A stretch of 9,766 nt of DNA, taken from assembly GCA_020025915.1 (NCBI GenBank), contig JAHHRH010000051.1, positions 1-9,766 of the forward strand. The letters run 5' to 3'. Below the pieces are notes generated by a model. That model was not told the DNA's origin. It saw only the letters and a list, made by a program, of their open reading frames with translations, and ran no database searches. Shown here piece by piece: positions 1 through 6,799 of this stretch (within the stretch, counting starts at the first letter, position 1; every line of letters begins with the position of its first letter). The position numbers and the translations under genes are program-made. Origin of the DNA: Sutterella sp. GTDB lineage: Bacteria > Pseudomonadota > Gammaproteobacteria > Burkholderiales > Burkholderiaceae_F.

Positions 1-2
1 GA

Positions 3-33
3 ATTCGGGTCGGTCTAAAAAGCCGACCCGAAT
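3..33. repeat. Perfect 11-bp inverted repeat (hairpin)
   Basis: The arms ATTCGGGTCGG (3-13) and CCGACCCGAAT (23-33) are exact reverse complements around a 9-base loop. Neither strand shows a run of T after the stem, so it is not a convincing intrinsic terminator. It lies just upstream of the point where recognisable Fic homology begins and at the very edge of the window. It could be a recombination scar, the base of a mobile element end, or a terminator of unusual type. Confidence 0.6.
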
Positions 34-133
34 CAGCAGCAGGAATCCACCGAAGTGATTAGTAGCGCAAGCTACTGACACAGTAGAGAATTACCGCTGT
101 TCACGACGGAGAGAACGGCAATTTCAGTTTGAG

Positions 134-490
134 ATGATCCATCCGTTTTCTGATGGCAATAGCCATAGAGGACGTTTATTAATATTGCTCTTTTTGATGC
201 AAGAAGGTGTGATCTCGACATTCTATTTGCCGATCTCGAGTGTACTCTTTGCGCATCGTGAGACCTATCTTGGATATTTGAATGCTGTGCGTGAGCACGC
301 CGCTTATGACGACTGGTTTGGCTTCTTTTTAGACGTTGTCTCACAAGCTTTGGATGAGTCGCTCGACTTCATTAATTATCTTGAAGCGCTGAGGGTTCAA
401 GACCAAAACTCGCTCACGGATGACGCTAAACGCAAACATGCTTATGCCTACGGTCAAGGCAAAGCACTCCACGAAACGAAATCGACATAA
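134..490 (+). pseudogene. Fic-domain protein, 5'-truncated remnant with degraded motif
   Basis: The reading frame is open from 59 to the stop at 488-490. Homology to Fic (filamentation induced by cAMP) AMP-transferases starts only around 122, with residues FQFE leading into the ATG at 134. The catalytic loop reads HPFSDGNSHRGR (residues 3-14 from that ATG), where the family has HPFxDGNGRxGR. The catalytic His and the Asp are kept, but the G and R of the GNGR anion-binding part are Ser and His. Downstream helices typical of the Fic C-terminal half follow (LLILLFLMQEGVI, then YLNAVREHAAYDDWFGFF). About 120 residues are present, against roughly 300 or more for Fic proteins with a Fic_N domain, and the N-terminal half is missing. 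The 63 bases upstream of the homology translate to an Arg-rich stretch unlike Fic. No ribosome binding site precedes 134. A short expressed ORF cannot be excluded, but it would lack key residues for AMPylation. Confidence 0.72.
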
Positions 491-544
491 AGAAAAACGG
501 CCACTCCCAATACGGAATGAACTATCCCCAGAAAGTGGCCGTTT
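491..544 (-). terminator. Intrinsic terminator of the tctBAC operon
   Basis: An 11-bp perfect stem is formed by AAACGGCCACT (495-505) and AGTGGCCGTTT (534-544). Read on the minus strand it is followed by a T-rich tail (TTTTTCT, 497-491). It sits 20 bp after the tctC stop codon. The plus-strand side has only three T, so termination of the fic remnant is less certain. The loop is 28 bases, long for a terminator, and contains TGAACTATCCCCA, also found at 9713-9725. Confidence 0.8.
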
Positions 545-563
545 GACTAATCAAAGAACGTGA

Positions 564-1517
564 TTATTTGTAGAGCTTCGAGATTTCGTCGCGGCAGAAG
601 ACTTCCTGCTTCTTGATGAGTTCACCAAGTTCGATGTTATCCATAAAGCTCATCGAGAGACCAGCTTTCTTATGCTGTTCGATGCTTGCAGGATCTTCCA
701 TCGTCTTCTTGAAAGCGTCGACGTAGAACTTGATCACGTCGTCAGGTGTACCAGCTGGTGCCACGATGGCGCGGGCAGAACCGTACCAGTCTGGGTAGTA
801 ACCCAATTCGCCGAGCGTCGGCACGTCAGGGAATTCAGCCAAGCGCTTCGTGTCAAATGCAGCCAAGACGCGAAGTTCAGCCTTGTCACCCGAAGCGAGC
901 TTCGCAATGTCGGCCACCTTGGCACAACTAAATTGCACTTCACCCTGACGAAGCGCAAGCAACTGGTCAGCGGTGCCGCCATAAGGAATCGCCTTATATT
1001 TGAAGCCAGCAGATTTTGCGAGCAACTGGGCTGCCGTATGGTTCGAGGCCTTCATGCCGTTTGTCGAAGCACGAAGATTGGGCTTGGCTTTAGCGGCGTC
1101 CACCAGGTCCTTCATGGTCTTGTAGGGACTGTCAGCACGTACAACCACCACCGAGGTTTCCATCAAATGGTTGACGATCGGCACCACCTTAGCTGTCGTA
1201 AACGGAGCATTGGGTTGCGTTGCGAGCGTTGTAAAGGTTGGAAGGTTGATAAAACCAATTGTGTGACCATCAGGTTTGGCGTTTACGAGATGCGTCCAAC
1301 CGATCTTACCATCAGCGCCAGGCAGGTTGTTGATGATCAGCGTCTTGCCAACATATTTTTCAGCTTCCATGGCGAGTAAACGTGCGCCCGTATCCGTACC
1401 AGATCCGGCTTTATAAGCAACGACGACATTGATGTCAGCCGTTGGAGCCCAAGCCATGGCGAGACCGGGTAAACCAATGGCTGCGGAGGCGAAAAGCGCA
1501 ATAAGTTTTTTGTTCAT
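564..1517 (-). CDS. tctC: TctC/Bug-family periplasmic solute-binding protein of a TTT transporter
   Basis: Extracytoplasmic binding component of a tripartite tricarboxylate transporter; the family binds carboxylates in the periplasm and delivers them to TctA/TctB. The product is 317 aa, normal for the family (about 320). Residues 1-22 form a signal peptide: Lys-Lys, a hydrophobic stretch, then a cleavage site after Ala-Met-Ala. Family landmarks are the first ligand loop AGSGTDTGAR (37-46), NNLPGADGKIG (63-73), the second pocket segment STNGMKASNH (151-160) and FPDVPTLGELGY (229-240). The mature protein has two cysteines (198 and 308), possibly a disulfide. The start at 1517 is chosen because AAGGAGA lies 6 bases upstream and the signal peptide begins there; the longer frame to 1574 adds a non-signal-like leader. 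It is the last gene of tctB-tctA-tctC. The substrate cannot be read from sequence; citrate-type tricarboxylates, dicarboxylates or other organic acids are all possible. Confidence 0.93.
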   Translation of the reverse strand: MNKKLIALFASAAIGLPGLAMAWAPTADINVVVAYKAGSGTDTGARLLAMEAEKYVGKTLIINNLPGADGKIGWTHLVNAKPDGHTIGFINLPTFTTLATQPNAPFTTAKVVPIVNHLMETSVVVVRADSPYKTMKDLVDAAKAKPNLRASTNGMKASNHTAAQLLAKSAGFKYKAIPYGGTADQLLALRQGEVQFSCAKVADIAKLASGDKAELRVLAAFDTKRLAEFPDVPTLGELGYYPDWYGSARAIVAPAGTPDDVIKFYVDAFKKTMEDPASIEQHKKAGLSMSFMDNIELGELIKKQEVFCRDEISKLYK

Positions 1518-1523
1518 GGGCAA

Positions 1524-1530
1524 TCTCCTT
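1524..1530 (-). promoter_or_regulatory. Ribosome binding site of tctC
   Basis: AAGGAGA on the minus strand, 6 bases before the ATG at 1517. It decides the start between 1517 and the longer frame beginning at 1574. Its strength fits the usual need for more binding protein than permease, and the 83-bp gap after tctA leaves room for independent translation. Confidence 0.8.
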
Positions 1531-1600
1531 GGATCTGGAAGAAAACGCTGCGTGAGTGGAGACAGGCTCGTCAAAGTCTGAATCTCTCAACGCCAAGTAA

Positions 1601-3118
1601 TTATTTAGTTGTTTGACCGCTTGCGTCGGATTGAACCTTCTTTTCAAGACGGTCCATCAATAAGGGACTCAGCACGCCAAAGACACAGAGGCCAACCATC
1701 ACCCAACAAATGGGGGTCGAAAAGAGCACGGTCCAGTCGCCGTCTGAGAGTAACAACGAACGACGAAGGCCATTTTCACCGATGGGACCTAAAATGAGAC
1801 CGAGCACCATAGCGGCGGCATTGAGTCCGAATTTACGAACAAAGTATCCGATGACCCCAAAAATCACCATGATCACGACTTCAACGAAGTTGTTGTGAAT
1901 GGCGTAAGAGCCGACCACGCACAAAATAAAGATCGATGGAATTAAGATGGCGTCAGAAAGGCGAGCAATCTGCGCAAAGACGCGGCAACCGCCTAAGCCG
2001 ATGGCAAGCATAAAGAATTGCACAAGGACAAACCCAGCGAAGAACGTGTAGGTCATCCCGGCATAAGTCGTAAAGAGTTCAGGGCCAGGCTGCAACCCAT
2101 GAATAATGAGCCCGCCCATCAAAACTGCGGTCACGCTTTCGCCAGGAATGCCAAGCGTCAAGGTCGGAATCAACGAGCCACCTGTCACGGCGTTGTTGGC
2201 GGCTTCAGAACCTGCCACGCCTTCAATTGAACCCTTACCAAATTCTTCTTTATGTTTAGAGAAGCGCCTTGCTTCGTTGTAGCCCATAAAGCAAGCAATG
2301 GAGGCACCGGCACCCGGCAAAATGCCAATCAAGTTACCGATGATCCAGGAGCGCGTCACGATGGGCGTAACGCGTTTGAGGTCACTTCCTGAAATACCTA
2401 AGCGACTGAATTTGACGGCACGCGCGCGTTCAACAATACGCTTTTCGGCAAGGATCAAGACTTGTGACATCGAGAAAAGACCAATCAATGCGCAGGTCAC
2501 GTTGATACCGTTATAGAGCGTCGGTTGATTGAACATGAAGCGCTCAACCCCCTCCATAGGATCCATGCCGATGGTCGAAAGCAGAAGTCCCAATACGCCC
2601 GAGATCAAGCCTTTAAGCAAAGACTTTGACGAAACACCAGCAATCACAGTCAAGCCAAAGATGGAGAGCCAGAAGTATTCAGGGCTCTTAAACTGCATGG
2701 CAAGTTCAGCCAAGACGGGCGACAAGAAGTAGAGCGAAAGACAACTCAAAAGCCCGCCAGCAAAAGACGCAAAGCAAGCGACTGATAGGGCGCGAGCAGC
2801 TTGACCGCGTAAGGTCAGCTGATAGCCTTCAATGGCTGTAGCGGCAGAGGCAGGAGTCCCTGGGGTATGAATCAAAATGGCACTGATCGAGCCACCAAAA
2901 ATGGCACCGCAATAAATGCCACCAAGGACGATTAAACCGGTCGCAGGATCCATCCCGAACGTTATCGGTAGCAAAAGCGCTACGCCCATGGCTGCTGATA
3001 GCCCTGGCAAACACCCAATCGTAATCCCGAGTGCAGTCGAGATAAACATGGCGATAAGGTTAAAGGGCGTCAGAGCATTTAAAAAACCCGCTCCCATAAG
3101 CGAAAGGGTATCTAACAT
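1601..3118 (-). CDS. tctA: TctA-family large permease subunit of a TTT transporter
   Basis: Large integral inner-membrane subunit forming the translocation path of a tripartite tricarboxylate transporter; the family works as a secondary, ion-coupled importer. The product is 505 aa, the family's usual length, with about ten to twelve hydrophobic segments throughout. It shows the internal duplication typical of TctA: GCLPGLSAAMG (35-45) in the first half and GILPGAGASIACFMGY (265-280) in the second. Each half also has a Gly/Pro loop: HTPGTPASAATAIEGY (84-99) and TLGIPGESVTAVLMGG (321-336). A basic, soluble C-terminal tail ends the protein. The ATG at 3118 has AAAGGAG 7 bases upstream, overlapping the tctB stop codon, so translation is probably coupled to tctB. 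tctC follows 83 bp downstream. Confidence 0.95.
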   Translation of the reverse strand: MLDTLSLMGAGFLNALTPFNLIAMFISTALGITIGCLPGLSAAMGVALLLPITFGMDPATGLIVLGGIYCGAIFGGSISAILIHTPGTPASAATAIEGYQLTLRGQAARALSVACFASFAGGLLSCLSLYFLSPVLAELAMQFKSPEYFWLSIFGLTVIAGVSSKSLLKGLISGVLGLLLSTIGMDPMEGVERFMFNQPTLYNGINVTCALIGLFSMSQVLILAEKRIVERARAVKFSRLGISGSDLKRVTPIVTRSWIIGNLIGILPGAGASIACFMGYNEARRFSKHKEEFGKGSIEGVAGSEAANNAVTGGSLIPTLTLGIPGESVTAVLMGGLIIHGLQPGPELFTTYAGMTYTFFAGFVLVQFFMLAIGLGGCRVFAQIARLSDAILIPSIFILCVVGSYAIHNNFVEVVIMVIFGVIGYFVRKFGLNAAAMVLGLILGPIGENGLRRSLLLSDGDWTVLFSTPICWVMVGLCVFGVLSPLLMDRLEKKVQSDASGQTTK

Positions 3119-3125
3119 GATGCGG

Positions 3126-3132
3126 CTCCTTT
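3126..3132 (-). promoter_or_regulatory. Ribosome binding site of tctA overlapping the tctB stop
   Basis: AAAGGAG on the minus strand, 7 bases before the tctA ATG. Two of its bases belong to the TAA stop of tctB (3131-3133). This arrangement favours translational coupling of the two membrane subunits. Confidence 0.75.
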
Positions 3133-3586
3133 AACCAAACAAGATGCCTGTGGGCAGGGGCACTTTGAGGAAGACGGTAAAGACCGCGTAGATAAGCGCC
3201 ACCAAAGTGGCCAGCGTCAACGCAATCCACTGTACGCGCACTTTAAAGTAGTAGAGCGTTGCCACAAGATAAATGGCGCTGGCAACGTAGTAGCCGATCG
3301 TGTACATCATGATCAAAAAGAGCGCACATCCACCACACACAACAAAAAATTGTGTAGCTTGAAAGCCATTAAAGATGTCAAGAAAGTCATTCTTGAAAGT
3401 AAGGCTACCAGCACGATAGGCTTTGATCATGCATTGAAGTAAAAAGAGCGTATTGAGACCAGCGAGCGTAATGATGAGACCAGTGGGATAGGTCTGCGCT
3501 TCTTCTGGGAGTTCAATCGTCATAAGAAAGAAAGCGATGGCGACGGCATAGATGACGACAACCACGCAAAGGTCGGATCGTTTCAT
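3131..3586 (-). CDS. tctB: TctB-family small membrane subunit of a TTT transporter
   Basis: Small, poorly conserved membrane subunit that accompanies TctA. The product is 151 aa, usual for TctB, with four hydrophobic segments at about residues 7-23, 36-54, 79-108 (probably one helix plus a hairpin) and 119-141. It has the family-typical ending VPLPTGIL (142-149). It is the first gene of the operon and lies 12 bp ahead of tctA. The ATG at 3586 is the only plausible start, because an in-frame stop lies about 20 bases upstream. No Shine-Dalgarno sequence is visible before it (the upstream bases are ATCCCCCTACAGAAC), so translation may be weak or use another mode. Identification rests on topology, the C-terminal signature and position beside tctA. 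Confidence 0.88.
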   Translation of the reverse strand: MKRSDLCVVVVIYAVAIAFFLMTIELPEEAQTYPTGLIITLAGLNTLFLLQCMIKAYRAGSLTFKNDFLDIFNGFQATQFFVVCGGCALFLIMMYTIGYYVASAIYLVATLYYFKVRVQWIALTLATLVALIYAVFTVFLKVPLPTGILFG

Positions 3587-3609
3587 GTTCTGTAGGGGGA
3601 TATTTTATT

Positions 3610-3628
3610 GACTAAAATAAAATTAGTC
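3610..3628. promoter_or_regulatory. AT-rich palindrome upstream of tctB, candidate operator
   Basis: GACTAA (3610-3615) and TTAGTC (3623-3628) are perfect inverted half-sites around a 7-base A/T spacer, centred about 33 bases before the tctB start codon. Size and position fit an operator for a dimeric regulator of the tct operon. Which protein binds it is not shown, and the half-sites differ from the palindrome ahead of the nearby gntR gene. No clear -35/-10 pair could be picked in this leader. Confidence 0.4.
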
Positions 3629-3718
3629 CATTTTAGGTGTTTTCGAGTGCCCTTTCTTTGATCCGTGTTAAGAGTGCGAGAAAAATTCTCAAAAAAGCGT
3701 TTCTTGTAGCGCAAAAGG

Positions 3719-3761
3719 AAAAAAGCACCTCACGTTGAACAAGTTGAACGTCAGGTGCTTT
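3719..3761 (-). terminator. Intrinsic terminator of the secreted-protein gene at 3918-4607
   Basis: A long hairpin is formed by AAAGCACCT (3722-3730) and AGGTGCTTT (3753-3761). It continues through one C/C mismatch into ACGTT/AACGT and a few inner pairs. On the minus strand the stem runs into TTTTTTCCTTTT. It lies about 155 bp after the stop codon of the minus-strand gene upstream, giving that gene a long 3' untranslated stretch and separating it from the tct operon. Confidence 0.8.
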
Positions 3762-3917
3762 CCCAAGAGTGAACTGATTCAAATGGGCAATCGATTAATG
3801 ATTGCGTACAAAGATTTGGCTGTGAATATGGTCAGAGGGTTGAGCTAGCTACCAAAAAAGAGCCGTGGACGCTGTGGTCTTCGGCGTGGGATTTCAAAAA
3901 AAGTTCGTCAATCATCT
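3762..3917. other. Intergenic stretch, probable 3' untranslated region
   Basis: Together with the terminator and the tctB leader this makes a 331-bp gene-free stretch (3587-3917). This part holds no convincing gene. There is a 21-codon open frame at 3784-3849 (plus) without a ribosome binding site, and a short inverted repeat GCAATC/GATTGC (3787-3792, 3800-3805). Read on the minus strand it would be the 3' untranslated region of the gene ending at 3918. Confidence 0.5.
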
Positions 3918-4607
3918 TTATGCATGCTCGTCGTCAGCGTGATTCAACCAACGAGTGGCTTTCTTGATGCCTTTGAGGTCAAACTCGAAAGTTTGCTCAA
4001 ATAGGCCAAAGATCGGGAGACGAATAGAGAATTTCTTGGCGTCGCGAGCGGCTTTCCAGAGGTCTTTGTTATCCAAGTAGACGGCATGGCCACTCCAAAC
4101 GGTGCGTAGTGGCAGCGCCTTGGCTGGATGATCATCAAATTGAATCAATACACGGTCGTTAAAACCCTCAATCGTACCGGGATTGACGTCAACAAAGAGA
4201 CGAATGGCTTCACCGCGCTCTTTGGCAAGTACTAATTGTGGTTGGATGCGCTCATGAAAAAAGGTGTTGATGACCGTGGTACTTTTGAGTTCAGCCGTAC
4301 GAATGGCTTTGCCTTTGGGGGCGTCAGGCCGCTCTTTAAGGTGCCAGCCTTCAATCGTAGGGATTTGGCCAGGTTTCGTTGCGCCTGGTTGATTGGGCTT
4401 CATGGGTTTTAAACCAATGGCAGGCGGATCAGATTCAATACGGTCAAGGTCACTAAGGCAGTCGTAGAGACACGTCACGAAGCTCGCGTCATTTTTGGCT
4501 TTACGGCACTTTAAACACGATTCAGGAATGGCTTCAATGGCCGCGACGTTGCTAACATAAGCACAAAGGCACGCAGGAATTAAAGTAAAAAGTAGGCGGT
4601 GACGCAT
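3918..4607 (-). CDS. Secreted protein resembling the VasI-like (type VI secretion-associated) family
   Basis: A 229-aa protein with an N-terminal signal peptide (residues 1 to about 23: MRHR, hydrophobic core, Val-Ala-Ala), so probably periplasmic. After it come four cysteines, C31-x2-C34 and C46-x3-C50. The spacing C34-x11-C46 followed by Leu-Tyr-Asp recalls the 'C...CYD' start of VasI-like proteins. A Pro-rich linker (about 61-83) follows. The C-terminal part (about 132-220) has the matching order of strands: IRLFVDV, then VLIQFDDHPAKALPL, an Asp/Trp helix region, FSIRLPIFG, and TFEFDLKGIKKA. I recognise this as similarity in pattern, from memory of the family, and not as a proven match. 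No other type VI genes are present, so a secretion role should not be assumed. The ATG at 4607 has GAGGA 7 bases upstream. It is transcribed alone, divergent from gntR, and ends at the terminator at 3719-3761. Confidence 0.6.
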   Translation of the reverse strand: MRHRLLFTLIPACLCAYVSNVAAIEAIPESCLKCRKAKNDASFVTCLYDCLSDLDRIESDPPAIGLKPMKPNQPGATKPGQIPTIEGWHLKERPDAPKGKAIRTAELKSTTVINTFFHERIQPQLVLAKERGEAIRLFVDVNPGTIEGFNDRVLIQFDDHPAKALPLRTVWSGHAVYLDNKDLWKAARDAKKFSIRLPIFGLFEQTFEFDLKGIKKATRWLNHADDEHA

Positions 4608-4678
4608 AGTGAATCCTCAATAACTGTGCGCGTATTGTAGGCGAAATCGTAGAGTGAATCGCTCCATTGTAACGAATC

Positions 4679-4706
4679 TTGACATGAGTGGCGAGGCCGT
4701 AACAAT
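4679..4706 (+). promoter_or_regulatory. Possible promoter for gntR
   Basis: A perfect -35 hexamer TTGACA (4679-4684) is followed by TAACAAT (4700-4706), which gives a -10-like element at a spacing of 15-16 bases. It would leave a leader of about 130 bases that contains the palindrome at 4784-4810. An alternative -10 (TAGAAT, 4793-4798) lies inside that palindrome but lacks a recognisable -35. Confidence 0.35.
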
Positions 4707-4783
4707 CTTCTAGCTCACGCTCATTGTGTCAGAAACGAGACAAAAACGCCCCACACAACAAAAGGTCCTGATGCCTACAGCTG

Positions 4784-4810
4784 AAATTCATTTAGAATTT
4801 GAATGAATTT
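4784..4810. promoter_or_regulatory. Palindromic operator-like site upstream of gntR
   Basis: AAATTCATT (4784-4792) and AATGAATTT (4802-4810) are perfect 9-base inverted arms around a 9-base spacer, ending 35 bases before the regulator's ATG. A -10-like TAGAAT (4793-4798) lies in the spacer. Position and symmetry suggest autoregulation by the dimeric GntR/HutC protein encoded next to it; this is inferred, not shown. Confidence 0.5.
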
Positions 4811-4845
4811 GGTTCACTTTGCGCATTAACACCGAGAACAGGAAA

Positions 4846-5613
4846 ATGACAACGCTCCATGAAGCCGCTATTCACACAGCGACGCGCAGTCCTTTATATA
4901 TACAAGTAAGAGATATCTTGGTTGAACGTCTCCGTGAAGGCGAATGGAAGCCTGGCGACCGCTTACCTACCGAAACGGAATTGGCTGAAGATACAGGGGT
5001 TTCTTTGGGCACTTTACGTCGTGCTGTGGAGTTACTTGTTGAAGAAGGTGCCTTGATTCGTCATCAAGGGTCGGGTACTTATGCGGCCACGCTCAAAAAC
5101 ACGGCCGAAGGTAATCGCTTTCAACCCTTTGAATCGTTAGATGGGAGTACTCGCTTTGATTATCGGCGCCTCATTTCTGTGACGCGTGAACTAGCGCCAG
5201 CAGAAGCGGCTGCGGGCTTAGGAATTCGTGAAGGGCAAGAGATCATTCATGTCGTAAGGCACATGATGAAAAAGACGCTAGACGGCGACAAGATTGCGGC
5301 CTCTGATGAACTCTTTTTGTTGCCTAGTGTCTTTGCAGAATTTACAGCAGCACGATACAACCAATGCTGCCGACCTGAAGATTCGATCTATAAGTTCTAT
5401 GCGCGAGAATTGGGCGTCGTGATTACGAGCCAACACTGCGCTGTGCGCTATGAATGCGTCACGGGGACGCTCGCAGCGATGCTACATGTCCCCGATCCAA
5501 TGCCCGTTTTAAGATTTGCACGTATTTCAATGGCCTACGGACATCAGCCAGTGGAATATCGAATTTATCGATTAAACGCCGAAAACTCTCAAATTTGCTT
5601 TGATCTTCGTTAA
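4846..5613 (+). CDS. GntR-family (HutC subfamily) transcriptional regulator
   Basis: DNA-binding regulator with an N-terminal winged helix and a C-terminal UTRA effector-binding domain. The product is 255 aa from ATG 4846, normal for HutC-type proteins. The winged helix covers about residues 15-80 and is unmistakable: SPLYIQVRDILVERLREGEW, PGDRLPTETELAE, recognition helix GVSLGTLRRAVELLVEEG (51-68), wing HQGSGTYA (73-80). The UTRA domain (about 107-250) contains DYRRLISVTRELAP, an R-H-M-M strand, and the closing CVTGTLAAMLHVPDPMPVLRF followed by PVEYRIYR. A TTG at 4819 in the same frame would add nine residues; ATG is preferred because the added stretch is not conserved in type, although the AGGA before ATG 4846 is unusually close. 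It is divergent from the secreted-protein gene and convergent with the permease gene 4 bp away. The effector is unknown, and the tct operon and the permease are both plausible targets. Confidence 0.92.
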   Translation: MTTLHEAAIHTATRSPLYIQVRDILVERLREGEWKPGDRLPTETELAEDTGVSLGTLRRAVELLVEEGALIRHQGSGTYAATLKNTAEGNRFQPFESLDGSTRFDYRRLISVTRELAPAEAAAGLGIREGQEIIHVVRHMMKKTLDGDKIAASDELFLLPSVFAEFTAARYNQCCRPEDSIYKFYARELGVVITSQHCAVRYECVTGTLAAMLHVPDPMPVLRFARISMAYGHQPVEYRIYRLNAENSQICFDLR

Positions 5614-5617
5614 CTGA

Positions 5618-6721
5618 TCAAACATTTTGATTTTGTTCGATGGTTTGCTGAGCAGCTTTTTGTTTGGCTTTTTGAACAGCACGCAGCTGGCGCTGAGAAG
5701 GTTTTTTGGGCGGCAAGGTTTTGCTACCGAGCTTCTTGGCGCGTTCCGCGGGGGAATTACCAAAGACGTAGAGGGAGCAACTCACACCTACGAGCAGGAT
5801 GCTAAAGCCAATCACCATCGAGGTGGTCGGATATTCACCTCGCCAAATCAAGGCATAGATCACCGCTGAAATACTTTCAAAGACGATGAGCTGACCGCCT
5901 AACCCCGAAGGCAAGCGCTGGCTCATCTGGTTCCAGAAAAGCATCGCGACCCAACTACACAAAACTCCAATCAAGAGAGCCACCAAGAGGAAGCGGACGG
6001 GCGTTTCGCCAAGTAGACTTACTGAAGTATCCATCCAACCAAAGCCCCAAGCGAGGATGGCAAAGGCAACAAGTACGACCGGTAAGACCGTAACCCCTTG
6101 AAGGGCTGTCCATGCAGCAGAACTATGTTTGGGGTGCGCAAGGAGCCATTCGCCATTCATGATCGAGAACCAAGTCCACGAAATCACGGCGGCAATCCCA
6201 AAGCCTACACCAATCCAGAATTCAAGCCCACTAGAGCCCGAAGACGTGATGTATTGGAATTCAGTCCAGTTGGCCATCACAAGGCCAAAGAAAATAATAA
6301 AGAGTGGGGGAGTAATGGCGCCCCAAGGCAGGCCGCGTCCTTCTCGCTGATAGCGAACGTTCGCCACAATGGCGACAAGCACGGGAATCACAGCCATGAA
6401 CATCCCAGCTAATGGCGCACCAGCCATACGAATGCATACTGTGATCAAACTATAGAAGATAACGTTACCGAAAAACGGTAAACGGAAGGACTCTATGATG
6501 TCGGGCTTTTTGAATTGTTTCAGTTCTTCACGTAATACATACATGAAGGGCAAAGAAACCAGCCCGAAAGCGATAAAACGGCCCAATGCAACTAACACGG
6601 GGTTGTACTGCGGTAGAAGGAGGGGCGCAATATAGATGAGCCCCCAAAGAGCACCCGCAGCAATGCCTAGCAAGACGCCTATAAACATGTGAGGTTGACT
6701 ATTTATGTGTTCGTCTTTCAC
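5618..6721 (-). CDS. EamA/DMT-superfamily permease with a basic C-terminal tail
   Basis: Inner-membrane transporter of the drug/metabolite transporter superfamily, members of which export or import amino acids, sugars or other small metabolites. The product is 367 aa with about ten hydrophobic segments in two EamA-like halves. The first segment GVLLGIAAGALWGLIYIAP (15-33) is the usual start of such proteins. The last (about 302-321) is followed by a 46-residue hydrophilic tail rich in Lys, Arg, Gln and Ala (322-367), beyond the family's usual length of about 300. Substrate unknown. The start is uncertain: GTG at 6721 gives MKDEHINSQPH before the first helix, and ATG at 6688 would begin right at it. 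Neither has a recognisable Shine-Dalgarno sequence. Its stop codon is 4 bp from the gntR stop, so the two transcripts probably overlap at their 3' ends. Confidence 0.85.
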   Translation of the reverse strand: MKDEHINSQPHMFIGVLLGIAAGALWGLIYIAPLLLPQYNPVLVALGRFIAFGLVSLPFMYVLREELKQFKKPDIIESFRLPFFGNVIFYSLITVCIRMAGAPLAGMFMAVIPVLVAIVANVRYQREGRGLPWGAITPPLFIIFFGLVMANWTEFQYITSSGSSGLEFWIGVGFGIAAVISWTWFSIMNGEWLLAHPKHSSAAWTALQGVTVLPVVLVAFAILAWGFGWMDTSVSLLGETPVRFLLVALLIGVLCSWVAMLFWNQMSQRLPSGLGGQLIVFESISAVIYALIWRGEYPTTSMVIGFSILLVGVSCSLYVFGNSPAERAKKLGSKTLPPKKPSQRQLRAVQKAKQKAAQQTIEQNQNV

Positions 6722-6799
6722 CCGAACACGACCCGGGACGAACGACTGTTGTGAAAGGGAAGGCGTCGCTCGTGCTCACCCATCAATTGGCTGGTTGAC

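Noticed and set aside
3..33. Inverted repeat considered as an intrinsic terminator or part of a CRISPR array
   Set aside because: No T tract follows on either strand and the unit is not repeated, so neither call is supported.
672..1379. Long open frame of 235 codons on the plus strand
   Set aside because: It lies antisense inside tctC, whose product has clear family motifs and a signal peptide. The plus-strand translation has no recognisable domain.
3784..3849. 21-codon open frame (MGNRLMIAYKDLAVNMVRGLS)
   Set aside because: No Shine-Dalgarno sequence and no conservation evidence; a frame of this length is expected by chance.
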